From: Nectonema munidae
Lineage: Eukaryota; Nematomorpha; Nectonematoida; Nectonematidae
Direction: 5' to 3'
Assembly: GCA_030549495.1 (NCBI GenBank)
Contig: JAUIRK010000982.1
Span: forward strand, 1-64,000
Length of the DNA: 64,000 bases
The translations under genes were made by a program, and so were the position numbers. Of this stretch, positions 1 through 13,852 are shown piece by piece. Within the stretch, counting starts at the first letter, position 1, and the number at the start of each line of letters is the position of its first letter. The notes beneath the pieces were generated by a model. The model made no database searches and was not told the DNA's origin. It saw only the letters and a program-made list of their open reading frames with translations.

Positions 1-3000
1 AAATATAGAAAGAGGGAAAATTTTATTGTATTTGATTTCAAATTTGTCAATTACTTTTCCAAATTTAACATACTTTCTTTGAAAAAGATTGCTACATTAA
101 AAAAATGTTTCTGTTTGATGATATTTTCCTAAAAAAAATTGATTTAAAAAAAAACAATAATACAAATATTTATAGAAAATGGGAAAATTTATTCTATTTG
201 ATTTTAAATTTATCAGTTACTTTTTGAAATGTAACATAATTGATTTGAAAACAGATTGTTAAAGTAAGAAAACATTTTCTATTTTATTTATAATTTCCTG
301 AAAAAATAATTCTGAAAAAAAACAATAATATAAATATAGAAAGAGGGAAAATTTTATTGTATTTGATTTCAAATTTGTCAATTACTTTTCCAAATTTAAC
401 ATACTTTCTTTGAAAAAGATTGCTACATTAAAAAAATGTTTTCTGTTTGATGATTTTTTCCTAAAAAAATGGATTAAAAAAAAAAAAATTTAGGGTTTAA
501 CATAATTGATTTGAAAACAGATTGTTACAGTAAGAAAACATTTTCTATTTGATTTATAATTTCCTGAAAAAATAATTCTGAAAAAAAACAATAATATAAA
601 TATAGAAAGGGGGGAAATTTTATTGTATTTGATTTCAAATTTGTCAATTACTTTTCCAAATTTAACATACTTGCTTTGAAAAAGATTGCCTCAATAAAAA
701 AATGTTTTCTGTTTGATGATATTTTCCTAAAAAAATTGATTTGAAAAAAAAACAATAATACAAATATTTATAGAAAATGGGAAAATTTATTCTATTTGAT
801 TTTAAATTTATCAGTTACTTTTTGAAATGTAACATAATTGATTTGAAAACAGATTGTTAAAGTAAGAAAACATTTTCTATTTGATTGATAATTTCCTGAA
901 AAAATAATTCTGAAAAAAAACAATAATATAAATATAGAAAGAGGGAAAATTTTATTGTATTTGATTTCAAATTTGTCAATTACTTTTCCAAATTTAACAT
1001 ACTTTCTTTGAAAAAGATTGCTACATTAAAAAAATGTTTTCTGTTTGATAATTATTTTCCTAAAAAAATTGATTAAAAAAAAAAACAATAATACAAATAT
1101 TTATAGAAAATGGGAAAATTTATTCTATTTGATTTTAAATTTATCAGTTACTTTTTGAAATGTAACATAATTGATTTGAAAACAGATTGTTAAAGTAAGA
1201 AAACATTTTCTATTTGATTTATAATTTCCTGAAAAAATAATTCTGAAAAAAAACAATAATATAAATATAGAAAGAGGGAAAATTTTATTGTATTTGATTT
1301 CAAATTTGTCAATTACTTTTCCAAATTTAACATACTTTCTTTGAAAAAGATTGCTACATTAAAAAAATGTTTTCAGTTTGATAATTTTTTCCTAAAAAAA
1401 TTGATTTCAAAAAAAAACAATAATACAAATATTAATAGAAAATGGGAAAATTTATTCTATTTGATTTTAAATTTATCAGTTACTTTTTGAAATGTAACAT
1501 AATTGATTTGAAAACAGATTGTTAAAGTAAGAAAACATTTTCTATTTTATTTATAATTTCCTGAAAAAATAATTCTGAAAAAAAAACAATAATATAAATA
1601 TAGAAAGAGGGAAAATTTTATTGTATTTGATTTCAAATTTGTCAATTACTTTTCCAAATTTAACATACTTTCTTTGAAAAAGATTGCTACATTAAAAAAA
1701 TGTTTTCTGTTTGATGATATTTTCCTAAAAAAATTGATTTGAAAAAAAACAATAATACAAATATTTATAGAAAATGGGAAAATTTATTCTATTTGATTTT
1801 AAATTTATCAGTTACTTTTTGAAATGTAACATAATTGATTTGAAAACAGATTGTTACAGTAGGAAAACATTTTCTATTTGATGATAATTTCCTGAAAAAA
1901 TAATTCTGAAAAAAAACAATAATATAAATATAGAAAGAGGGAAAATTTTATTGTATTTGATTTCAAATTTGTCAATTACTTTTCCAAATTTAACATACTT
2001 TCTTTGAAAAAGATTGCTACATTAAAAAAATGTTTTCTGTTTGATAATTTTTTCCTAAAAAAAATTGATTTCAAAAAAAAACAATAATACAAATATTTAT
2101 AGAAAATGGGAAAATTTATTCTATTTGATTTTAAATTTATCAGTTACTTTTTGAAATGTAACATAATTGATTTGAAAACAGATTGTTAAAGTAAGAAAAC
2201 ATTTTCTATTTGATTATAATTTCCTGAAAAAATAATTCTGAAAAAAAAACAATAATATAAATATAGAAAGAGGGAAAATTTTATTGTATTTGATTTCAAA
2301 TTTGTCAATTACTTTTCCAAATTTAACATACTTTCTTTGAAAAAGATTGCTACATTAAAAAAATGTTTTCTGTTTGATAATTTTTTCCTAAAAAAAATTG
2401 ATTTCAAAAAAAAAACAATAATACAAATATTTATAGAAAATGGGAAAATTTATTCTATTTGATTTTAAATTTATCAGTTACTTTTTGAAATGTAACATAA
2501 TTGATTTGAAAACAGATTGTTAAAGTAAGAAAACATTTTCTATTTTGATTTATAATTTCCTGAAAAAATAATTCTGAAAAAAAACAATAATATAAATATA
2601 GAAAGAGGGAAAATTTTATTGTATTTGATTTCAAATTTGTCAATTACTTTTCCAAATTTAACATACTTTCTTTGAAAAAGATTGCTACATTAAAAAAATG
2701 TTTTCTGTTTGATGATATTTTCCTAAAAAAAATTGATTTGAAAAAAAAACAATAATACAAATATTTATAGAAAATGGGAAAATTTATTCTATTTGATTTT
2801 AAATTTATCAGTTACTTTTTGAAATGTAACATAATTGATTTGAAAACAGATTGTTAAAGTAAGAAAACATTTTCTATTTGATTTATAATTTCCTGAAAAA
2901 ATAATTCTGAAAAAAAACAATAATATAAATATAGAAAGAGGGAAAATTTTATTGTATTTGATTTCAAATTTGTCAATTACTTTTCCAAATTTAACATACT

Positions 3001-6000
3001 TGCTTTGAAAAAGATTGCTACATTAAAAAAATGTTTTCTGTTTGATAATTTTTTCCTAAAAAAATTGATTTGAAAAAAAAACAATAATACAAATATTTAT
3101 AGAAAATGGGAAAATTTATTCTATTTGATTTTAAATTTATCAGTTACTTTTTGAAATGTAACATAATTGATTTGAAAACAGATTGTTAAAGTATGAAAAC
3201 ATTTTCTATTTGATGATAATTTCCTGAAAAAAAAATTCTGAAAAAAAACAATAATATAAATATAGAAAGAGGGAAAATTTTATTGTATTTGATTTCAAAT
3301 TTGTCAATTACTTTTCCAAATTTAACATACTTTCTTTGAAAAAGATTGCTACATTAAAAAAATGTTTTCTGTTTGATAATTTTTTCCTAAAAAAATTGAT
3401 TTCAAAAAAAAACAATAATACAAATATTAATAGAAAATGGGAAAATTTATTCTATTTGATTTTAAATTTATCAGTTACTTTTTGAAATGTAACATAATTG
3501 ATTTGAAAACAGATTGTTAAAGTAAGAAAACATTTTCTATTTTATTTATAATTTCCTGAAAAAATAATTCTGAAAAAAAAACAATAATATAAATATAGAA
3601 AGAGGGAAAATTTTATTGTATTTGATTTCAAATTTGTCAATTACTTTTCCAAATTTAACATACTTTCTTTGAAAAAGATTGCTACATTAAAAAAATGTTT
3701 TCTGTTTGATGATATATTTATAAAAAAATTGATTTCAAAAAAAAACAATAATACAAATATTAATAGAAAATGGGAAAATTTATTCTATTTGATTTTAAAT
3801 TTATCAGTTACTTTTTGAAATGTAACATAATTGATTTGAAAACAGATTGTTAAAGTAAGAAAACATTTTCTATTTTATTTATAATTTCCTGAAAGAATAA
3901 TTCTGAAAAAAAACAATAATATAAATATAGAAAGAGGGAAAATTTTATTGTATTTGATTTCAAATTTGTCAATTACTTTTCCAAATTTAACATACTTTCT
4001 TTGAAAAAGAATGCTACATTAAAAAAATGTTTTCTGTTTGATGATATTTTCCTAAAAAAATTGATTTGAAAAAAAACAATAATACAAATATTTATAGAAA
4101 ATGGGAAAATTTATTCTATTTGATTTTAAATTTATCAGTTACTTTTTGAAATGTAACATAATTGATTTGAAAACAGATTGTTACAGTAGGAAAACATTTT
4201 CTATTGGATGATAATTTCCTGAAAAAATAATTCTGAAAAAAAACAATAATATAAATATAGAAAGAGGGAAAATTTTATTTTATTTGATTTCAAATTTGTC
4301 AATTACTTTTCCAAATTTAACATACTTTCTTTGAAAAAGATTGCTAGATTAAAAAAATGTTTTTTGTTTGATAATTTTTTCCTAAAAAAAATTGATTTTA
4401 AAAAAAAAACAATAATACAAATATTTATAGAAAATGGGAAAATTTATTCTATTTGATTTTAAATTTATCAGTTACTTTTTGAAATGTAACATAATTGATT
4501 TGAAAACAGATTGTTAAAGTAAGAAAACATTTTCTATTTTATTTATAATTTCCTGAAAAAATAATTCTGAAAAAAAACAATAATATAAATATAGAAAGAG
4601 GGAAAATTTTATTGTATTTGATTTCAAATTTGTCAATTACTTTTCCAAATTTAACATACTTTCTTTGAAAAAGATTGCTACATTAAAAAAATGTTTTCTG
4701 TTTGATAATTTTTTCCTAAAAAAATTGATTTCAAAAAAAAAACAATAATACAAATATTTATAGAAAATGGGAAAATTTATTCTATTTGATTTTAAATTTA
4801 TCAGTTAGTTTTTGAAATGTAACATAATTGATTTGAAAACAGATTGTTAAAGTAAGAAAACATTTTCTATTTGATGATAATTTCCTGAAAAAATAATTCT
4901 GAAAAAAAACAATAATATAAATATAGAAAGAGGGAAAATTTTATTGTATTTGATTTCAAATTTGTCAATTACTTTTCCAAATTTAACATACTTGCTTTGA
5001 AAAAGATTGCTACATTAAAAAAATGTTTTCTGTTTGATGATATTTTCCTAAAAAAATTGATTTGAAAAAAAACAATAATACAAATATTTATAGAAAATGG
5101 GAAAATTTATTCTATTTGATTTTAAATTTATCAGTTACTTTTTGAAATGTAACATAATTGATTTGAAAACAGATTGTTAAAGTAAGAAAACATTTTCTAT
5201 TTTATTTATAATTTCCTGAAAAAATAATTCTGAAAAAAAACAATAATATAAATATAGAAAGAGGGAAAATTTTATTGTATTTGATTTCAAATTTGTCAAT
5301 TACTTTTCCAAATTTAACATACTTTCTTTGAAAAAGAATGCTACATTAAAAAAATGTTTTCTGTTTAATGATATTTTCCTAAAAAAATTGATTTGAAAAA
5401 AAACAATAATACAAATATTTATAGAAAATGGGAAAATTTATTCTATTTGATTTTAAATTTATCAGTTACTTTTTGAAATGTAACATAATTGATTTGAAAA
5501 CAGTTTGTTACAGTAAGAAAACATTTTCTATTTGATTATAATTTGCTGAAAAAATAATTCTGAAAAAAAAACAATAATATAAATATAGAAAGAGGGAAAA
5601 TTTTATTGTATTTGATTTCAAATTTGTCAATTACTTTTCCAAATTTAACATACTTTCTTTGAAAAAGATTGCTACATTAAAAAAATGTTTTCTGTTTGAT
5701 AATTTTTTCCTAAAAAAAATTGATTTCAAAAAAAAAACAATAATACAAATATTTATAGAAAATGGGAAAATTTATTCTATTTGATTTTAAATTTATCAGT
5801 TACTTTTTGAAATGTAACATAATTGATTTGAAAACAGATTGTTAAAGTAAGAAAACATTTTCTATTTTATTTATAATTTCCTGAAAAAATAATTCTGAAA
5901 AAAAACAATAATATAAATATAGAAAGAGGGAAAATTTTATTGTATTTGATTTCAAATTTGTCAATTACTTTTCCAAATTTAACATACTTTCTTTGAAAAA

Positions 6001-9000
6001 GATTGCTACATTAAAAAAATGTTTTCTGTTTGATGATATTTTCCTAAAAAAAATTGATTTGAAAAAAAACAATAATACAAATATTTATAGAAAATGGGAA
6101 AATTTATTCTATTTGATTTTAAATTTATCAGTTACTTTTTGAAATGTAACATAATTGATTTGAAAACAGATTGTTACAGTAAGAAAACATTTTCTATTTG
6201 ATGATAATTTCTTGAAAAAATAATTCTGAAAAAAAACAATAATATAAATATAGAAAGAGGGAAAATTTTATTGTATTTGATTTCAAATTTGTCAATTACT
6301 TTTCCAAATTTAACATACTTTCTTTGAAAAAGATTGCTACATTAAAAAAATGTTTTCTGTTTGATAATTTTTTCCTAAAAAAATTGATTTAAAAAAAAAC
6401 AATAATACAAATATTAATAGAAAATGGGAAAATTTATTCTATTTGATTTTAAATTTATCAGTTACTTTTTGAAATGTAACATAATTGATTTGAAAACAGA
6501 TTGTTAAAGTAAGAAAACATTTTCTATTTTATTTATAATTTCCTGAAAGAATAATTCTGAAAAAAAACAATAATATAAATATAGAAAGAGGGAAAATTTT
6601 ATTGTATTTGATTTCAAATTTGTCAATTACTTTTCCAAATTTAACATACTTTCTTTGAAAAAGAATGCTACATTAAAAAAATGTTTTCTGTTTGATAATT
6701 TTTTCCTAAAAAAATTGATTTAAAAAAAAACAATAATACAAATATTAATAGAAAATGGGAAAATTTATTCTATTTGATTTTAAATTTATCAGTTACTTTT
6801 TGAAATGTAACATAATTGATTTGAAAACAGATTGTTAAAGTAAGAAAACATTTTCTATTTGATGATAATTTCCTGAAAAAATAATTCTGAAAAAAAACAA
6901 TAATATAAATATAGAAAGAGGGAAAATTTTATTGTATTTGATTTCAAATTTGTCAATTACTTTTCCAAATTTAACATACTTTCTTTGAAAAAGATTGCTA
7001 CATTAAAAAAATGTTTTCTGTTTGATGATTTTTTCCTAAAAAAATTGATTTGAAAAAAAAAATTATTAAAAAATTTTTTTGAAAAGGGGGAAATTTTTTT
7101 TTTTTGATTTAAATCAGTTGCTTTTTGAAATGTAACATAATTGATTTGAAAACAGATTGCTACAGTAAGAAAACGTTTTCTGTTTGATGATATTTCCTGA
7201 AAAAATAGTTCCGAAAAAACAATAATAAAATATAGAAAGGGGGAAATTTTTTGTATTTGATTTCAAATTTGTCAGTTACTTTTCCAAATGTAACATACTT
7301 GCTTTGAAAAAGATTGTTTAAAAAAATGTTTTCTGTTTGATGATTTTTTCCTAAAAAAATTGATTTGAAAAAAAAAACAATAATACAAATATTTATAGAA
7401 AATTGGAAAATTTATTCTATTTGATTTTAAATTTATCAGTTACTTTTTGAAATGTAACATAATTGATTTGAAAACAGATTGTTAAAGTAAGAAAACATTT
7501 TCTATTTGATTTATAATTTCCTGAAAAAATAATTCTGAAAAAAAACAATAATATAAATATAGAAAGAGGGAAAATTTTATTGTATTTGATTTCAAATTTG
7601 TCAATTACTTTTCCAAATTTAACATACTTGCTTTGAAAAAGATTGCTACGTTAAAAAATGTTTTCTGTTTGATGATATTTTCCTAAAAAAAATTTTTGAA
7701 AAAAAAACAATACAAATATTTATAGAAAATGGGAAAATTTATTCTATTTGATTTTAAATTTATCAGTTATTTTTTGAAATGTATACTTGCTTTGAAAACA
7801 GATTGTTAAAGTAAGAAAACATTTTCTATTTTATTTATAATTTCCTGAAAGAATAATTCTGAAAAAAAACAATAATATAAATATAGAAAGAGGGAAAATT
7901 TTATTGTATTTGATTTCAAATTTGTCAATTACTTTTCCAAATTTAACATACTTTCTTTGAAAAAGAATGCTACATTAAAAAAATGTTTTCTGTTTGATGA
8001 TATTTTCCTAAAAAAATTGATTTAAAAAAAAACAATAATACAAATATTTATAGAAAATGGGAAAATTTATTCTATTTGATTTTAAATTTATCAGTTACTT
8101 TTTGAAATGTAACATAATTGATTTGAAAACAGATTGTTAAAGTAAGAAAACATTTTCTATTTGATTGATAATTTCCTGAAAAAATAATTCTGAAAAAAAA
8201 CAATAATATAAATATAGAAAGAGGGAAAATTTTATTGTATTTGATTTCAAATTTGTCAATTACTTTTCCAAATTTAACATACTTTCTTTGAAAAAGATTG
8301 CTACATTAAAAAAATGTTTTCTGTTTGATAATTTTTTCCTAAAAAAAATTGATTTCAAAAAAAAACAATAATACAAATATTTATAGAAAATGGGAAAATT
8401 TATTCTATTTGATTTTAAATTTATCAGTTACTTTTTGAAATGTAACATAATTGATTTGAAAACAGATTGTTAAAGTAAGAAAACATTTTCTATTTGATTT
8501 ATAATTTCCTGAAAAAATAATTCTGAAAAAAAACAATAATATAAATATAGAAAGAGGGAAAATTTTATTGTATTTGATTTCAAATTTGTCAATTACTTTT
8601 CCAAATTTAACATACTTTCTTTGAAAAAGAATGCTACATTAAAAAAATGTTTTCTGTTTGATGATATTTTCCTAAAAAAAATTGATTTGAAAAAAAACAA
8701 TAATACAAATATTTATAGAAAATGGGAAAATTTATTCTATTTGATTTTAAATTTATCAGTTACTTTTTGAAATGTAACATAATTGATTTGAAAACAGATT
8801 GTTAAAGTAAGAAAACATTTTCTATTTGATGATAATTTCCTGAAAAAATAATTCTGAAAAAAAAACAATAATATAAATATAGAAAGAGGGAAAATTTTAT
8901 TGTATTTGATTTCAAATTTGTCAATTACTTTTCCAAATTTAACATACTTTCTTTGAAAAAGATTGCTACATTAAAAAAATGTTTTCTGTTTGATAATTTT

Positions 9001-12000
9001 TTCCTAAAAAAATTGATTTCAAAAAAAAACAATAATACAAATATTAATAGAAAATGGGAAAATTTATTCTATTTGATTTTAAATTTATCAGTTACTTTTT
9101 GAAATGTAACATAATTGATTTGAAAACAGATTGTTAAAGTAAGAAAACATTTTCTATTTTATTTATAATTTCCTGAAAGAATAATTCTGAAAAAAAACAA
9201 TAATATAAATATAGAAAGAGGGAAAATTTTATTGTATTTGATTTCAAATTTGTCAATTACTTTTCCAAATTTAACATACTTTCTTTGAAAAAGAATGCTA
9301 CATTAAAAAAATGTTTTCTGTTTGATGATATTTTCCTAAAAAAATTGATTTGAAAAAAAACAATAATACAAATATTTATAGAAAATGGGAAAATTTATTC
9401 TATTTGATTTTAAATTTATCAGTTACTTTTTGAAATGTAACATAATTGATTTGAAAACAGATTGTTAAAGTAAGAAAACATTTTCTATTGGATGATAATT
9501 TCCTGAAAAAATAATTCTGAAAAAAAACAATAATATAAATATAGAAAGAGGGAAAATTTTATTTTATTTGATTTCAAATTTGTCAATTACTTTTCCAAAT
9601 TTAACATACTTTCTTTGAAAAAGAATGCTACATTAAAAAAATGTTTTCTGTTTGATGATATTTTCCTAAAAAAATTGATTTGAAAAAAAACAATAATACA
9701 AATATTTATAGAAAATGGGAAAATTTATTCTATTTGATTTTAAATTTATCAGTTACTTTTTGAAATGTAACATAATTGATTTGAAAACAGATTGTTAAAG
9801 TAAGAAAACATTTTCTATTTTATTGATAATTTCCTGAAAAAATAATTCTGAAAAAAAACAATAATATAAATATAGAAAGAGGGAAAATTTTATTGTATTT
9901 GATTTCAAATTTGTCAATTACTTTTCCAAATTCAACATACTTGCTTTGAAAAAGATTGCTACATTAAAAAAATGTTTTCTGTTTGATGATATTTTCCTAA
10001 AAAAAATTGATTTGAAAAAAAACAATAATACAAATATTTATAGAAAATGGGAAAATTTATTCTATTTGATTTTAAATTTATCAGTTACTTTTTGAAATGT
10101 AACATAATTGATTTGAAAACAGATTGTTAAAGTAAGAAAACATTTTCTATTTGATGATAATTTCCTGAAAAAATAATTCTGAAAAAAAACAATAATATAA
10201 ATATAGAAAGAGGGAAAATTTTATTGTATTTGATTTCAAATTTGTCAATTACTTTTCCAAATTTAACATACTTTCTTTGAAAAAGATTGCTATATTAAAA
10301 AAATGTTTTCTGTTTGATAATTTTTTCCTAAAAAAATTGATTTCAAAAAAAACAATAATACAAATATTAATAGAAAATGGGAAAATTTATTCTATTTGAT
10401 TTTAAATTTATCAGTTACTTTTTGAAATGTAACATAATTGATTTGAAAACAGATTGTTAAAGTAAGAAAACATTTTCTATTTTAGGTTTATAATTTCCTG
10501 AAAAAATAATTCTGAAAAAAAAACAATAATATAAATATAGAAAGAGGGAAAATTTTATTGTATTTGATTTCAAATTTGTCAATTACTTTTCCAAATTTAA
10601 CATACTTTCTTTGAAAAAGATTGCTACATTAAAAAAATGTTTTCTGTTTGATGATATTTTCCTGAAAAAATTGATTTGAAAAAAAACAATAATACAAATA
10701 TTTATAGAAAATGGGAAAATTTATTCTATTTGATTTTAAATTTATCAGTTACTTTTTGAAATGTAACATAATTGATTTGAAAACAGATTGTTACAGTAAG
10801 AAAACATTTTCTATTTTAGATGTATAATTTCCTGAAAAAATAATTCTGAAAAAAAACAATAATATAAATATAGAAAGAGGGAAAATTTTATTGTATTTGA
10901 TTTCAAATTTGTCAATTACTTTTCGAAATTTAACATACTTTCTTTGAAAAAGATTGCTACATTAAAAAATGTTTTCTGTTTGATGATATTTTCCTAAAAA
11001 AATTGATTTGAAAAAAAACAATAATACAAATATTTATAGAAAATGGGAAAATTTATTCTATTTGATTTTAAATTTATCAGTTACTTTTTGAAATGTAACA
11101 TAATTGATTTGAAAACAGATTGTTACAGTAAGAAAACATTTTCTATTTGATGATAATTTCCTGAAAAAATAATTCCGAAAAAAAACAATAATATAAATAT
11201 AGAAAGAGGGAAAATTTTATTGTATTTGATTTCAAATTTGTCAATTACTTTTCCAAATTTAACATACTTTCTTTGAAAAAGATTGCTACATTAAAAAAAT
11301 GTTTTCTGTTTGATGATATTTTCCTAAAAAAATTGATTTGAAGAAATTGCTTTAAAAAAAATCGCTTTGAAAAAGATTGCTACATTAGAAAATGTTTTCT
11401 GTTTGATGATATTTTCCTGAAAAAATAGTTTCGAAAAAACAATAATACAATTATTTATAGAAAATGGGAAATTTATTCTATTTGATTTTAAATTTATCAG
11501 TTACTTTTTGAAATGTAACATAATTGATTTGAAAACAGATTGTTTAATAAAATGTTTTCTGTTTGATGATATTTTCCTAAAAAAATTGATCTGAAAAAAA
11601 AAACAATAATACAAATATTTATAGAAAATGGGAAAATTTATTCTATTTGATTTTAAATTTATCAGTTACTTTTTGAAATGTAACATAATTGATTTGAAAA
11701 CAGATTGTTACATTAAGAAAACATTTTCTATTTGATGATAATTTCCTGAAAAAATAATTCTGAAAAAAAAACAATAATATAAATATAGAAAGATGGGAAA
11801 ATTTATTATATTTGATTTCAAATTTGTCGAAAACAGATTGTTACAGTAAGAAAACATTTTCTATTTGATGATAATTTCCTGAAAAAATAATTCCGAAAAA
11901 AAAACAATAATATAAATATAGAAAGAGGGAAAATTTTATTGTATTTGATTTCAAATTTGTCAATTACTTTTCGAAATGTAACATACTTGCTTTGAAAAAG

Positions 12001-13840
12001 ATTGCTACATTAAAAAAATGTTTTCTGTTTGATGATATTTTCTTAAAAAAATTGATCTGAAAAAAAAAAAAATAAAAAAATATTTATAAAAAAAAAAATT
12101 TTTTTTGCTTTAAAAAAAATCGATTTGAAAAAGATTGCTACAGTAAAAAATGTTTTCTGTTTGATGATATTTTCCTGAAAAAATAGTTTCGAAAAAAAAC
12201 AATAATATAAATTTATAGAAAGTGGGAAATTTTATTTGATTTTAAATTTATCAGTTACTTTTTGAAATGTAACATAATTGCTTTGAAAACAGATTGCTAC
12301 ATTAATAAAATGTTTTCTGTTTGATGATATTTTCCTAAAAAAAATTTTTGAAAAAAAAACAATACAAATATTTATAGAAAATGGGAAAATTTATTCTATT
12401 TGATTTTAAATTTATCAGTTATTTTTTGAAATGTATACTTGCTTTGAAAACAGATTGTTACAGTAAGAAAAAAATTTCTCTTTGATGATAATTTCCTGAA
12501 AAAATAATTCTGAAAAAAAAACAATATAAATATAGAAAGAGGGAAAATTTATTAGATTTGATTTCAAATTTGTCAATTACTTTACCAAATTGAACATACT
12601 TGCTTTGAAAAAGATTGCTACATTAAAAAAATGTTTTCTGTTTGATGATAATTTCCTAAAAAAATTGATTTGAAAAAAAAACAATAATACAAATATTTAT
12701 AGAAAATGGGAAAATTTATTCTATTTGATTTTAAATTTATCAATTACTTTTTGAAATTGAACATAATTGATTTGAAAACAGATTGTTAAAGTAAGAGAAC
12801 ATGTTTTGTTTGATTGATAATTTCCTAAAAAAATTGATTCTGAAAAAAAAACAATAATATAAATATTTATAGAAAATCGGAAAATTTTATTCTATTTGAT
12901 TTCAAATTTATCAGTTACTTTTTGAAATGTAACATAATTGCTTTGAAAACAGATTGCTAATTAAAAAAATGTTTTCTGTTTGATGATATTTTCCTAAAAA
13001 AATTGATTTGAAAAAAAAACAATAATACAAATATTTATAGAAAATGGGAAAATTTATTCTATTTGATTTTAAATTTATCAGTTACCTTTTGAAATGTAAC
13101 ATAATTGATTTGAAAACAGATTGTTACAAAAAGAAAACATTTTGTATTTTTGATGATAATTTCCTGAAAAATAATTCTGAAAAAAAACAATAATATAAAT
13201 ATAGAAAGAGGGAAAATTTTATTAGATTTGATTTCAAATTTGTCAATTACTTTTCGAAATGTAACATACTTTCTTTGAAAAAGATTGCTACATTAAAGAA
13301 ATGTTTTCTGTTTTATGTTATTTTCCTAAAAAAATTGATTTGAAAAAAACAATAATACAAATATTTATAGAAAATGTGAAAATTTATTCTATTTGATTTT
13401 AAATTTATCAGTTACTTTTTGAAATGTAACATAATTGATTTGAAACCAGATTGTTACAAAAAGAAAACATTTTCTATTTGATGATAATTTCCTGAAAAAA
13501 TAATTCTGAAAAAAAACAATAATAAAAATATAGAAAGAGGGAAAATTTTATTGTATTTGATTTCAAATTTGTCAATTACTTTTCGAAATGTAACATACTT
13601 GCTTTGAAAAAGATTGCTACATTAAAAAAATGTTTTCTGTTTGATGATATTTTCCTGAAAAAATTGATTTGAAAAAAAACTAATACAAATATTTATAGAA
13701 AATGGGAAAATTTATTCTATTTGATTTTAAATTTATCAGTTATTTTTGAAATGTAACATAATTGATTTGAAAACAGATTGTTACAGAAAGAAAACATTTT
13801 CTATTTTACAGAAGAAAAATTTCCTGAAAAAATATTTCTT
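1..13840. repeat. AT-rich satellite, about 330-bp dimer, first block
   Basis: About 42 tandem copies of a dimer whose phase marker AAATATAGAAAGAGGG recurs every 331-333 bp (for example at 332, 931, 1263 and 1596). Each dimer has two related monomers of about 165 bp: type A contains GAGGGAAAATTTTATTG and ACATACTTTCTTTG, type B contains AAATGGGAAAATTTATTC and ACATAATTGATTTG. Both carry runs of 6-9 A at fixed places. Copies up to about 7 kb are nearly uniform. Beyond 11 kb they become more varied and include a variant block with ATCGCTTTGAAAAAG. Register breaks lie near 470, 7060 and 12,060. Short open frames inside are chance products. No gene was found here. Confidence 0.97.
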
Positions 13841-13852
13841 TTTTTTTTTTTT

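Noticed and set aside
490-500. Telomere-like TTTAGGGTTT
   Set aside because: A single occurrence at a satellite register break with no tandem copies, so it gives no evidence of a telomere.
2455-2643. Short open frames inside the satellite (also 13,746-13,952, 31,929-32,126 and 33,669-33,875)
   Set aside because: They consist of satellite sequence, are rich in Phe, Lys and Asn from A/T runs, and are not kept in neighbouring monomers.
1-13840. CRISPR-like array
   Set aside because: Repeats are contiguous 165-bp monomers with no unique spacers, and the DNA is from an animal.
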